In this document: piece after piece, positions 23,639 through 32,982 of the stretch
Layout of the letters: the number at the start of each line of letters is the position of its first letter
Position numbering within the stretch: position 1 is the stretch's first letter
DNA from: JAACFF01 sp963807975
GTDB taxonomy: Bacteria; Chloroflexota; Anaerolineae; Promineifilales; Promineifilaceae
DNA: 64,000 nt
Direction of reading: 5' to 3'
Assembly (NCBI GenBank): GCA_963807975.1
Contig: CAWEDV010000001.1
Span: 1,860,001-1,924,000, forward strand
Position numbers and translations under genes: made by a program
The notes under the pieces: generated by a model
What the model was told of the DNA's origin: nothing
The model's database searches: none
Seen by the model: the letters and a program-made list of their open reading frames with translations, nothing else

Positions 23639-25303
23639 ATGGACGAAGATAGGGTTAACAATAAAGAGACTGTACTAATTTTTGACACAACTTTGCGTGA
23701 CGGTGAGCAATCGCCGGGAGCCACGCTTAATGTGGATGAAAAAGTGGAAATAGCCCGCCAGCTTTCTCGACTTGGCGTCGACATTTGCGAGGCCGGTTTT
23801 CCAATCGCTTCTCCGGGAGATTTTGAGGCGGTGCGACGCATTGCCGAAGAAGTCGGGCCACTGGTGGAAGGGCGAAAAAGCGGCGAACCGATGGTAATCG
23901 CCGGCCTGGCAAGAGCCAACCAAAAGGATATTCAACGCGCTTATGATGCGGTCAAAACTGCACCGCGCCATCGCATTCATACTTTTTTGGCCACCAGCGA
24001 CATCCATCTGAAACATAAGCTGAGGATGGATCGTGAAGAGTGCATCGACCAGGTCATTGAGAGCGTGTCATTCGCCAGCAGCCTTTGTTCGGATGTCGAA
24101 TTTTCACCGGAGGATGCGGGCCGCTCCGATCCAGACTTCCTGGTACAAGTACTGGAACAGGCAATCAAGGCTGGGGCAACCACGCTAAACATACCAGACA
24201 CCGTAGGCTATACCATGCCCGAGGAATTTGGCTGGTTGATGAAATACCTGATCGATAATACTACGGGCGCAGACAAGGTTATCTGGTCCACTCACTGTCA
24301 CAACGATCTGGGCATGGCCACAGCCAACACATTGGCTGGGGTTAATGCCGGCGCACGCCAGGCTGAAGTCACGATCAATGGCATCGGAGAGAGAGCTGGA
24401 AACACCTCGCTAGAAGAAATTGTGATGGCGATCAGCACCCGCCCGCAGAAGTTCGACGTTGAGACCAATATTGACACGACGCAGATCGTGCGCGCCAGCC
24501 ATATGGTCAGCACCTATACCGGGATCATTGTCCAAGCGAATAAGGCGATCGTGGGCGCGAATGCCTTCGCCCATGAAGCAGGTATTCACCAGGATGGCAT
24601 GCTCAAGAATGAGCAGACCTACGAGATCATGCGTCCGGAAACGGTAGGGCTAAGTGCCTCACGTCTAGTCTTGGGCAAACATTCGGGCCGGCATGCATTT
24701 CGAGTTCGCCTGGAAGAAATGGGATACGACACACTTGATGATGATGAGGTCAATCTGGCCTTCAAACGGTTTAAATCACTGGCAGACAAGAAGAAAATTG
24801 TCGCCGATGCAGATATCGAAGCGATCATCGCCGATGAAATCTACCAGCCGGCAGAGATTTGGAAACTGAACCATATCCAGGTTTCCTGCGGCGATCATAG
24901 TATTCCCACGGCAACGGTCAGTTTAACCGGCCCAGATGGGAAAAAAAGAAAAGATGCTGCATTGGGAACCGGTCCAGTAGATGCCGTATACGAGTCAATC
25001 AACCGCATCATCTGCGTTCCGAATGAGCTAATTGAGTTCAGCATTAATGCCGTAACCGAGGGCATGGATGCCATAGCCGAAGCAACCGTGCGCATCCAAC
25101 CGCACAATGGCGAACGAGAAATCGAAATAAACTTGCAGACCAACCGGCAATTTGTGCGCACGTTCAGTGGACATGGGGCCAGCACCGATATCGTGGTGGC
25201 TAGTGCACGGGCATACCTCAGCGCATTGAACAAAATGCTGGCGGCGCGCGAGGATCAGGCCAGCATGATCGAAACACCGAGTAGAATAGCTGCGACTTCC
25301 TAA
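23639..25303 (+). CDS. leuA: 2-isopropylmalate synthase
   Basis: LeuA condenses acetyl-CoA with 2-oxoisovalerate, the first committed step of leucine synthesis. The HMGL-like TIM barrel starts with TTLRDGEQSPGATL near residue 17 and has metal-binding HCHNDLGMATAN. The C-terminal LeuA dimer/allosteric domain covers about residues 390-540 and is expected to bind leucine. Length 554 residues. ATG 23639 is preceded by GGAGAG. The stop codon is immediately followed by the ATG of an unrelated methyltransferase. Confidence 0.95.
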   Translation: MDEDRVNNKETVLIFDTTLRDGEQSPGATLNVDEKVEIARQLSRLGVDICEAGFPIASPGDFEAVRRIAEEVGPLVEGRKSGEPMVIAGLARANQKDIQRAYDAVKTAPRHRIHTFLATSDIHLKHKLRMDREECIDQVIESVSFASSLCSDVEFSPEDAGRSDPDFLVQVLEQAIKAGATTLNIPDTVGYTMPEEFGWLMKYLIDNTTGADKVIWSTHCHNDLGMATANTLAGVNAGARQAEVTINGIGERAGNTSLEEIVMAISTRPQKFDVETNIDTTQIVRASHMVSTYTGIIVQANKAIVGANAFAHEAGIHQDGMLKNEQTYEIMRPETVGLSASRLVLGKHSGRHAFRVRLEEMGYDTLDDDEVNLAFKRFKSLADKKKIVADADIEAIIADEIYQPAEIWKLNHIQVSCGDHSIPTATVSLTGPDGKKRKDAALGTGPVDAVYESINRIICVPNELIEFSINAVTEGMDAIAEATVRIQPHNGEREIEINLQTNRQFVRTFSGHGASTDIVVASARAYLSALNKMLAAREDQASMIETPSRIAATS

Positions 25304-26101
25304 ATGGAAACAGAATCAGGCATGGAATACCAAGATACGGTCTGGCAGGCTAATGAACTAACACAGACCTATCTGTCTGGCGTGCGTGGGGCGATACCCT
25401 TGGCCCACGAACAGATCGAAGTGATGCTGCGGTTGGTGCAGGCCGCCCAGCCCCAGGTCACAGGTATTCTGGACCTAGGCTGCGGTGATGGGATTTTGGG
25501 CCAGGCGATATTGGACCAAAACCCGCAGGCCACTTGTGTCTTTGCCGATTTCTCCCAGCCTATGCTTTCTGCCGCGCGAGAACGTATGGATGGGTATGAC
25601 AACGCCCATTTCGTGCAGTTAGATTTTGGCCAAGTGGGATGGGAACAAAATCTTCCGCAATCGGTGACCCAATACGAGGTCATCGTCTCCGGATTTTCCA
25701 TTCATCACCAGCCTGACGCGCGCAAGAAAGCGGTCTATGCCGAGATATTCGACTTGTTGGTTCCAGGGGGGATATTCTTAAATCTGGAACACGTCGCTTC
25801 GCATACGCCCTGGGTAGAGCGTCGCTTTGAAGAATTCTTTATTGATGCACTGTACGCTTACCAGCAGGAGATCGCTTCCGGCAAAACGCGGGAGCAGGTT
25901 GACCAAGAATTTTATAGCCGGCCCGATAAGGCGGCCAACATTTTAGCTCCGGTTGGGGCACAGTGTGACTGGCTGCGGGAAATAGGCTTCCAGCATGTAG
26001 ACTGCTTTCTAAAGGTTTTTGAACTGGCACTCTTTGGAGGCATAAAGGCGATGAAGCCACAACAATCATCGAACATACTAACGGAATTGGAGATTGCATG
26101 A
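25304..26101 (+). CDS. class I SAM-dependent methyltransferase embedded in the leu operon
   Basis: This 265-residue protein has the SAM-binding motif ILDLGCGDGILG near residue 56 and acidic motif II (CVFADFSQPMLSAARERM). The pattern is of a small-molecule methyltransferase of the UbiE/Trans-aconitate-like type. It sits with no gap after leuA and overlaps leuC by four bases (ATGA), so it is under full translational coupling with leucine synthesis. The substrate is unknown. An attractive but unproven idea is methylation of a pathway side product, as trans-aconitate methyltransferase does for aconitase. Confidence 0.82.
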   Translation: METESGMEYQDTVWQANELTQTYLSGVRGAIPLAHEQIEVMLRLVQAAQPQVTGILDLGCGDGILGQAILDQNPQATCVFADFSQPMLSAARERMDGYDNAHFVQLDFGQVGWEQNLPQSVTQYEVIVSGFSIHHQPDARKKAVYAEIFDLLVPGGIFLNLEHVASHTPWVERRFEEFFIDALYAYQQEIASGKTREQVDQEFYSRPDKAANILAPVGAQCDWLREIGFQHVDCFLKVFELALFGGIKAMKPQQSSNILTELEIA

Positions 26102-27504
26102 CTACAGCAAGAACAACGCTAGACAAAATCTGGGAGAGCCACGTCGTGGTACAAGAGCCGGGCAGCCCGGCGGTCTTGTATATCGATCTACATTTGATCC
26201 ATGAGGTGACATCACCCCAGGCATTCCAAGGGCTACGTGATCGAGGTTTAACGGTTAGACGGCCATCGCAGACCATTGCCACGATGGATCATGGCATACC
26301 CACGACGCCACTCGACGTCCCCATTGTGGACCAAATTGCGGCGCGGCAGATGGCCACCCTGGAAAAAAACGCCACAGATTTTGGCATTACGCTCTTTGGA
26401 ATGCACAGCCCCAATCGCGGCATCGTACACGTCATCGGACCTGAGTTAGGACTAACCCAACCGGGGATGACGATTGTCTGCGGCGACAGCCACACAGCTA
26501 CGCACGGTGCATTTGGGGCGCTGGCCTTCGGCATCGGCACCAGTGAAGTCGAGCATGTCTTGGCAACGCAGACTTTGTTGCAGAATAAACCCAAGAGCTA
26601 TGAAGTGCGCGTGGAGGGGCAGCTGCAGCCCGGTATAACGGCCAAAGATATTATTCTGGCCTTGCTGGCTAAGATTGGTGTGGGTGGCGGCACGGGCCAC
26701 GTATTCGAGTATAGGGGAGCTGCCATCCGCGGACTGGGCATGGAACAACGTATGACCATCTGCAATATGAGCATCGAGGGTGGTGCCCGAGCAGGTCTCG
26801 TTGCTCCCGATGATACGACCTTTGAGTATCTTGCCGGTAAGAAACATGCACCCCAAGGGGCGGCATGGAACAGCGCCATCTCACAGTGGCAGCAGTTGGC
26901 CACAGATGATGGGGCAGCATTTGACAAGAGCGTCACCCTGGATGCGAACAAGTTGGAGCCCATGATCACATTTGGCACCAATCCCGGCATGGGACTCTCG
27001 CTCGCCGAAGCAATTCCTGACCCGGATAAGATCGCCAATCTAAGCGAAAGACGCTCGATGGAAAAGGCGCTTACCTATATGGATCTCCAGCCGGGACGCC
27101 CTCTGCTGGGACATGCCGTTGATGTGGTCTTTATCGGCAGCTGTACCAACTCACGTATCTCCGACCTGCGCCAGGCGGCATCCTTGCTGAAGGATCGCAA
27201 AGTTAAAGAAGGCGTGCGGCTGATGGTGGTTCCCGGATCACAAATGGTAAAGAAACAGGCGGAAGCAGAAGGATTAGACCGTATCTTCAAGGATGCCGGC
27301 GCAGAGTGGCGAGAGTCGGGATGCAGTATGTGCATCGCTATGAATGGTGACCAACTGCAGCCGGGCCAATATGCGGTCAGCACCAGTAACCGTAATTTTG
27401 AAGGTAGACAGGGCAAAGGTGGAAGAACCTTTCTAGCCAGCCCTTTGACCGCGGCTGCGTCAGCCGTTACAGGCAGCGTGACTGATGCACGCAGCTTGTT
27501 GTAA
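26098..27504 (+). CDS. leuC: 3-isopropylmalate dehydratase large subunit
   Basis: LeuC with LeuD isomerises 2-isopropylmalate to 3-isopropylmalate using a [4Fe-4S] cluster. The cluster cysteines are in FIGSCTNSRISDL near residue 345 and the GCSMCIAMNGDQL block near residue 405. The nucleotide DHGIPTTP and GDSHTATHGAFGALAFGIGT blocks are also present. The 468-residue length is that of the bacterial LeuC1-type subunit. It overlaps the preceding methyltransferase by four bases and is followed 18 bases later by leuD. Confidence 0.96.
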   Translation: MTTARTTLDKIWESHVVVQEPGSPAVLYIDLHLIHEVTSPQAFQGLRDRGLTVRRPSQTIATMDHGIPTTPLDVPIVDQIAARQMATLEKNATDFGITLFGMHSPNRGIVHVIGPELGLTQPGMTIVCGDSHTATHGAFGALAFGIGTSEVEHVLATQTLLQNKPKSYEVRVEGQLQPGITAKDIILALLAKIGVGGGTGHVFEYRGAAIRGLGMEQRMTICNMSIEGGARAGLVAPDDTTFEYLAGKKHAPQGAAWNSAISQWQQLATDDGAAFDKSVTLDANKLEPMITFGTNPGMGLSLAEAIPDPDKIANLSERRSMEKALTYMDLQPGRPLLGHAVDVVFIGSCTNSRISDLRQAASLLKDRKVKEGVRLMVVPGSQMVKKQAEAEGLDRIFKDAGAEWRESGCSMCIAMNGDQLQPGQYAVSTSNRNFEGRQGKGGRTFLASPLTAAASAVTGSVTDARSLL

Positions 27505-27522
27505 CAGCTCCTAAGGTGAACT

Positions 27523-28128
27523 ATGCAGAAATTTGACACGTTAAACAGCAGAATAGTGGCTATTCCAACGGAGAATATCGACACAGACCAGATTATTCCC
27601 GCTAGATTTCTAAAAACGATCAGCAAGACAGGGTTGGGCAAGAATCTGTTTTCTGACTGGCGTTATTTGGATGATGGCAGTCCGCGACCTGATTTCGTAC
27701 TAAACCAGGCTGACGCACTTGGGGGGCAGATACTTTTGGCTGGCGATAATTTTGGCTGCGGTTCAAGCCGTGAACATGCGCCGTGGGCGCTGATGGACTT
27801 CGGGTTCAAGGCGGTTATCAGCACCTCTTTTGCGGACATCTTCAGCAATAATGCCTTGAAAAATGGCTTGCTGCCGGTGGTCGTTGATGAAGACACGCAC
27901 CGCCAACTGCTAAGCCTAGTTGAAGAAGAACCAGAGACGTCCGTGGCCATCGATCTGGAGCAGCAAACCGTGATGCTGCCCGACGGCCGTGCAGTACCCT
28001 TTCCGATCGACGGCTTCAGCAAGTCATGCATGCTCGAAGGAGTCGATCAACTCGGTTATCTACTTAAACAAGAAGATAAAGTCATTACCTATGAACAGAC
28101 TCACAGCACGCGAGTCAACACAGGTTAA
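27523..28128 (+). CDS. leuD: 3-isopropylmalate dehydratase small subunit
   Basis: LeuD is the swivel-domain partner of LeuC. It has the motif IPTENIDTDQIIPARFL near residue 14 and the substrate-binding NFGCGSSREHAPWAL near residue 75. The 201-residue length matches the long bacterial type that pairs with a 468-residue LeuC. AAGGTG lies 8 bases before ATG. A hairpin separates it from cimA. Confidence 0.96.
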   Translation: MQKFDTLNSRIVAIPTENIDTDQIIPARFLKTISKTGLGKNLFSDWRYLDDGSPRPDFVLNQADALGGQILLAGDNFGCGSSREHAPWALMDFGFKAVISTSFADIFSNNALKNGLLPVVVDEDTHRQLLSLVEEEPETSVAIDLEQQTVMLPDGRAVPFPIDGFSKSCMLEGVDQLGYLLKQEDKVITYEQTHSTRVNTG

Positions 28129-28130
28129 TT

Positions 28131-28160
28131 GAAGCCAGGGTTATTAAGAAGCCTGGCTTC
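28131..28160 (+). promoter_or_regulatory. intra-operon hairpin between leuD and cimA
   Basis: GAAGCCAGG pairs with CCTGGCTTC (9 bp) around a 12-base loop, followed by TTACTTTTT just before the cimA ribosome binding site GGAG. It may act as a leaky terminator or stabiliser. Confidence 0.55.
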
Positions 28161-28178
28161 TTACTTTTTGGAGCAATC

Positions 28179-29732
28179 ATGAGCCAACTTTTCCTATATG
28201 ACACGACTTTACGAGATGGAACACAGCGGGAAGGAATATCGCTTTCCCTAGATGACAAACTGAAAATTGCGCGCAAGTTAGATGAATTTGGCGTGCATTA
28301 TATTGAAGGCGGATGGCCAGGATCCAATCCCAAAGATGTGGAGTTCTTCCAACGCGCACCTTCTTTAGGCTTAAAAACTGCCAAGGTGACTGCTTTCGGC
28401 AGCACACGCCGCAAAAACACGCGCCCCGAGAATGATGCCAATATTAAAGCACTGCTTGACGCCAACACGCCGGTATTGACCATCGTGGGAAAAAGTTGGG
28501 ATTTACATGTCATCGATGTCCTAGAAACGACCATGGAAGAAAATCTGGAGATGATCGGCGACAGCGTTGCCTACTGTAAAGCGCAGGACAAGGAGATCAT
28601 CTATGATGCCGAGCATTTCTTCGACGGCTACAAAGCCAACCCAGAATACGCCCTGGCAACCGTGCAGGCGGCAGCCATAAATGGCGCCGACAGCGTCGTC
28701 CTTTGCGACACCAATGGGGGCGCTCTGCCGTGGGAAGTGAGTGGCATCGTAACTGAGGTTGCACTGCGTTTAGGCGATACAGCCATCGGCATTCATACAC
28801 ATGATGATGGGGGCTGCGGCGTGGCCAACACATTGGCGGCTGTGCGCGCGGGAGCAACTCAGATTCAGGGAACTATTAATGGCTATGGCGAACGCGTAGC
28901 CAACGCCAATCTTTGCACCCTAATCCCTGATTTACAGCTAAAGATGGACTACACTTGCGTCCCAGATGAGAATCTCAAGGAGCTGACTGAGCTATCACGC
29001 TACGTCGCCGAAGTGGCTAATTTGACCCATGATGAACATTATCCCTTTGTGGGGGCGAGCGCCTTCGCCCATAAGGGTGGCATCCATGTAGCGGCTATGC
29101 TTAAGAACCAGGAAAGCTACCAACATATCAATCCAGAGCTCATTGGCAATGAACAACGCAGCGTTGTCTCAGAACTGTCCGGACGGGGTAACATCATCGA
29201 CAAAGCTCGGCAGTTTGATTTGGAGGTCGAAAGTCTAGATGTGCGCTCAGTCTTGGAGAGAATTAAAGAACTGGAGGCGCAGGGATTCACTTTTGAAGGG
29301 GCAGAGGCGTCCGTGGAACTTATGCTTCGCCGTACGCACCCAGCTTATGTGCCCCCATTCGAGATGCTGGATTTCAAGGTTATGACTTTGCAGCGACGTG
29401 GTCGTGGGCTGACCGCCGAGGCCACGGTCAAGGTTCGCGTAGGGCCCAAGATTATGCATACAGTTGCCGAAGGCAACGGTCCGGTCAATGCATTGGATGC
29501 CGCTTTGCGGAAAGCACTGATTGATGTTTATCCACAGTTAAGCAGCGTCAGCCTAGCCGATTACAAAGTCAGAATTTTGGATAGCGAAAACGCTACGGCA
29601 GCAACCACGCGGGTCCTAATCGATACCAAGAGCGGAACCCGCAGATGGAGCACAGTAGGCGCCAGCTCCAATATTATCGAAGCAAGCTGGCAAGCATTAA
29701 CAGACAGCATGGAATTCGCCCTGCTCAATTGA
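28179..29732 (+). CDS. cimA: (R)-citramalate synthase
   Basis: CimA condenses pyruvate with acetyl-CoA to (R)-citramalate, which LeuCD and LeuB convert to 2-oxobutyrate for isoleucine synthesis without threonine deaminase. The barrel starts DTTLRDGTQREGISLS near residue 8; HTHDDGGCGVANTLA and AFAHKGGIHVAAM are diagnostic of the CimA/homocitrate-like subgroup. It has a C-terminal allosteric domain expected to sense isoleucine. Length 517 residues. GGAG precedes ATG by 6 bases. No ilvA is in the window, consistent with the citramalate route, and placement next to leuCD fits shared use of those enzymes. Confidence 0.92.
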   Translation: MSQLFLYDTTLRDGTQREGISLSLDDKLKIARKLDEFGVHYIEGGWPGSNPKDVEFFQRAPSLGLKTAKVTAFGSTRRKNTRPENDANIKALLDANTPVLTIVGKSWDLHVIDVLETTMEENLEMIGDSVAYCKAQDKEIIYDAEHFFDGYKANPEYALATVQAAAINGADSVVLCDTNGGALPWEVSGIVTEVALRLGDTAIGIHTHDDGGCGVANTLAAVRAGATQIQGTINGYGERVANANLCTLIPDLQLKMDYTCVPDENLKELTELSRYVAEVANLTHDEHYPFVGASAFAHKGGIHVAAMLKNQESYQHINPELIGNEQRSVVSELSGRGNIIDKARQFDLEVESLDVRSVLERIKELEAQGFTFEGAEASVELMLRRTHPAYVPPFEMLDFKVMTLQRRGRGLTAEATVKVRVGPKIMHTVAEGNGPVNALDAALRKALIDVYPQLSSVSLADYKVRILDSENATAATTRVLIDTKSGTRRWSTVGASSNIIEASWQALTDSMEFALLN

Positions 29733-31792
29733 ACGAACAGATCCCTTTCTCGGGCAGCGCCAGTTCCGCTCCTCGTCCTTCATCAGGATGGTACAAGGGA
29801 CTGGCTGCGCCCGTAATGATCCTCATTTTCGCCTTGATCGGGCAATGGCAGTTCACGCAGTCCAATCCCAATTATCTTGCCGGAACGATCTCTTTTGGGA
29901 TCGGCCTGATTTTGCTGCTATCAATTTCGCACGGCTGGTCGCCAGCCGCACTCGTACCTCTGCCTGATTCGCCCATATTTCAACATCTAGAGCCCATAAC
30001 AAAGCGTGGTGAAATTCGACTATTTTTGATAGTGAGTGTGGTTATCCTATCTGGCTTCGCTTTCGCAGGTTTCGCCGGGAACTCATTAATGGGCGGTCTA
30101 TGGCCCTGGTTGGGCGCCATCTTACTATTCCTGGCGGCCTTTGCCGAAGAGCCCAATTTTGAACAAGAGAGTGCAAGAAAGAACCTCCACAATTGGTGGC
30201 GGCATACAGACAAAAGAGTACTGGTAATTCTCTCAGTGATCATGCTTCTGGCCATTTTTTTCCGCATCTATCTCCTGCAGGATATTCCGGCAGAGATGAC
30301 AAGCGATCATGCTGAAAAACTGCTCGACGTACAAGATATCCTGGACGGACAACGGCCGATATTCTTCCCCCGCAACACAGGGCGAGAAGCCGTTCAATTT
30401 TATCTAACCGCCTTTTTGGTACGATTCACGCCATTGGGAATGAACCATCTGGCGCTGAAAGTGGGAACAGCCATCATTGGAATTATGGCCCTTCCTTTTG
30501 CCTATCTGATCGGCAGGGAGTTTTACGGAAACCTCGCTGGTTTGATAACCGCTTTCTTAATGGCAGTCTCTCATTGGCATGTGGCTATCACCCGCGTGGG
30601 TTTACGATTTCCGTTTACGGCCGCCTTCGCCACGCCGGCTTTATATTTCCTGTTTCGCGCCTTTAAGGCCAACCGGCGCAATGATTGGTTGGCGGCTGCC
30701 GGTTTTCTGGGTATCGGGCTGCACACCTATACCGCGATGCGCATCGTGCCTTTGCTTTTCATCATGCTTATCGGTCTGAGATTGACCATGGATGGTTGGA
30801 ATAGATGGCGCAAGCGGCCGCTGCCTTCATTCAACTCCTGGAGCTCCGGCTTTGTGCGCAACGGCTTGATCGGCGGTTTCTTCACTATTTTGCTATTTCT
30901 ACCCTTGGCAAGGGTAATCATCGATGATCCGGAAGCTTTTTGGCTGCGCATGGCCAGCCGCACCCAGGCAGTAAACCAACCCTCTGTCCTTCAACAGTTA
31001 GGCGTGCTGCTGGGAAATACAAAGAATGCGCTGCTCATGTTCAATATCAAAGGAGATGTCGTCATCGTTAACACCATTCCCGGTTCGCCTGTCTTAGGGT
31101 TGGTCACGGCGGCTTTATTTATTTTAGGTGTTTTCTATCTTCTTTGGCGACTGTTGCCACATCGCGACCGGCGATCGCTATTTATTTTGGTTACCCTTTT
31201 CACCTTCTTGGTGCCGTCAATCTTGAGCCTGGCCTACCCTCAGGAAAACCCCAGCGTTGTACGTACGGGCGGAGCAATTCCCTGGGTTATGCTCGTGGCC
31301 GCACTGCCTTTGACAATTATTGTCATGCGCCTGCAGAGTTTACCAACCTATGTTGGAAAAGCAGCAGCGGTGGTAGTTTTCGCTGTATTGGCGGTTGGCG
31401 TCGTCCGTTATAATTACGATTGGTATTTCAAACGATACAATGCCCTTATTCGCCATTCCTTGTGGAACAGCAGTGAAATGGGTGCAGTGATGAGGGATTT
31501 TGTGCAAACCGGGGGTGATCCGGCAAATGTAACTCATGTCCCTTTTCCACACTGGGTCGATACCAGAAATATTGGGATAAACGCAGGCTATGTGCGCTGG
31601 GATAATGTGGCAACCGACCAAACATGGCAAGGGGGACAGACCCATTCAACAAAGCCCAAGCTCTTTCTCGTGTTTCCCGATGACACCAAGAGTTTGAAGC
31701 GCTTGCAAACCCTTTATCCACGGGGAGAAACGGAGGTGTTCGACTCGGAACGAGAGGGGAAAGATTTTATAATATATCGGGTTTCTGAATGA
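29729..31792 (+). CDS. ArnT/PMT-type membrane glycosyltransferase
   Basis: This protein of about 687 residues has roughly 11-13 transmembrane helices and resembles the dolichyl-phosphate-mannose-type glycosyltransferase superfamily (GT39/GT83). An acidic residue pair follows the first extracytoplasmic loop (PAEMTSDHAEKLLD), and a GREFYGNLAGLITAFLMAVS block is typical. I propose TTG 29729, which overlaps the cimA stop codon (TTGA); the frame is open back to an ATG at 29645 that would overlap cimA by 88 bases. It lies between cimA and leuB with no obvious metabolic link. Substrate is unknown. The first gene of the window is a distant relative. Confidence 0.82.
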   Translation: MNEQIPFSGSASSAPRPSSGWYKGLAAPVMILIFALIGQWQFTQSNPNYLAGTISFGIGLILLLSISHGWSPAALVPLPDSPIFQHLEPITKRGEIRLFLIVSVVILSGFAFAGFAGNSLMGGLWPWLGAILLFLAAFAEEPNFEQESARKNLHNWWRHTDKRVLVILSVIMLLAIFFRIYLLQDIPAEMTSDHAEKLLDVQDILDGQRPIFFPRNTGREAVQFYLTAFLVRFTPLGMNHLALKVGTAIIGIMALPFAYLIGREFYGNLAGLITAFLMAVSHWHVAITRVGLRFPFTAAFATPALYFLFRAFKANRRNDWLAAAGFLGIGLHTYTAMRIVPLLFIMLIGLRLTMDGWNRWRKRPLPSFNSWSSGFVRNGLIGGFFTILLFLPLARVIIDDPEAFWLRMASRTQAVNQPSVLQQLGVLLGNTKNALLMFNIKGDVVIVNTIPGSPVLGLVTAALFILGVFYLLWRLLPHRDRRSLFILVTLFTFLVPSILSLAYPQENPSVVRTGGAIPWVMLVAALPLTIIVMRLQSLPTYVGKAAAVVVFAVLAVGVVRYNYDWYFKRYNALIRHSLWNSSEMGAVMRDFVQTGGDPANVTHVPFPHWVDTRNIGINAGYVRWDNVATDQTWQGGQTHSTKPKLFLVFPDDTKSLKRLQTLYPRGETEVFDSEREGKDFIIYRVSE

Positions 31793-31821
31793 AGAACAGA
31801 CTGACAAATGGAGGATAAGCA

Positions 31822-32898
31822 TTGAAAGCAACAATTACTTTGTTACCAGGTGATGGGATTGGACCGGAGGTAGTATCTGAAGCCAGGAAAGTATTCGCTG
31901 GAATCGCCGGCAAATATGGACACCAGTTTAGCTATCGAGAAGCTATCATTGGAGGTATCGCCATCGACCAGCAAGGCACCGCTCTGCCCGAAGAGAGCTT
32001 AGGCGCTTGTCTAGAGAGTAACGCCGTACTTCTCGGTGCTGTGGGCGGGCCGAAATGGAGCGATCCGACGGCAGCGGTAAGGCCAGAGCAAGGGCTGCTG
32101 CGCCTAAGAAAAGAACTGAATGTTTTCGCCAATCTGCGCCCTGTCAAGGTCTTTGATGCCTTGGCTGCCGCCAGCCCCTTGCGTCCAGATAAAGTAAAGG
32201 GTGTGGACATTATGTTCGTTCGTGAACTTACGGGTGGCATCTATTTCGGCACGCCGCAAGGACGCGAAGAAACAGCAGAAGGACGTAGCGGTCATGATAC
32301 GATGCGCTATAACGAATTGGAAATCCGGCGCGTGCTGAAGGTGGCATTTGAGTTAGCGCGTGGGCGACGGAGTAAAGTGACATCCGTAGATAAGGCGAAT
32401 GTCCTGGCTTCAATGCGCGTCTGGCGCGAGATCGCTCACGAAGTCGCCGCGGAATATCCAGATGTAGAATATGAAGATGTCCTGGTCGATGCCTGTGCGA
32501 TGTATTTGATCAACAACCCCGCCGATTTCGACGTGATCGTTACCGGTAATATGTTCGGTGATATCCTCTCAGATGAAGCCTCGATGATCACGGGTTCGTT
32601 GGGCATGCTGCCCTCGGCTGCTTTGGGAACGCCGGGCAGCACAGGTCTATTTGAACCGATACATGGCTCTGCACCTGATATCGCCGGCCAGGGTATCGCC
32701 AATCCACTGGCAACGATATTAAGCGGAGCGATGATGCTGCGTTGGGGGCTTGGGCTGCGTGATGAAGCTGATGCCATCGAGAAAGCTGTTTCCCAGGTGC
32801 TGAATGATGGCTATCGCACGGCCGATTTGGCCAGTCGAGGCGAAGAATCTGTGGGAACGGAAGAGATGGGCAACCTTGTCCTCGCCGCATTAAGTTAA
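31822..32898 (+). CDS. leuB: 3-isopropylmalate dehydrogenase
   Basis: LeuB oxidatively decarboxylates 3-isopropylmalate with NAD+ to 2-oxoisocaproate, and also 3-methylmalate in the citramalate route. Diagnostic pieces are LLPGDGIGPEV near residue 7, VRELTGGIYFG, and DMFGDILSDE-type GNMFGDILSDEASM near residue 238, followed by GSLGMLPSAAL. The 358-residue length is standard. The start is TTG 31822 with GGAGG 8 bases upstream. It follows the glycosyltransferase gene by 29 bases. Confidence 0.96.
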   Translation: MKATITLLPGDGIGPEVVSEARKVFAGIAGKYGHQFSYREAIIGGIAIDQQGTALPEESLGACLESNAVLLGAVGGPKWSDPTAAVRPEQGLLRLRKELNVFANLRPVKVFDALAAASPLRPDKVKGVDIMFVRELTGGIYFGTPQGREETAEGRSGHDTMRYNELEIRRVLKVAFELARGRRSKVTSVDKANVLASMRVWREIAHEVAAEYPDVEYEDVLVDACAMYLINNPADFDVIVTGNMFGDILSDEASMITGSLGMLPSAALGTPGSTGLFEPIHGSAPDIAGQGIANPLATILSGAMMLRWGLGLRDEADAIEKAVSQVLNDGYRTADLASRGEESVGTEEMGNLVLAALS

Positions 32899-32982
32899 CC
32901 GGCAAGTTCTATCTTCTATTCTAGACAAAGAAGACAGCGGCTGTGCAATTTGAGCAGTGCCGCGACTGAGATTGAAACAATT

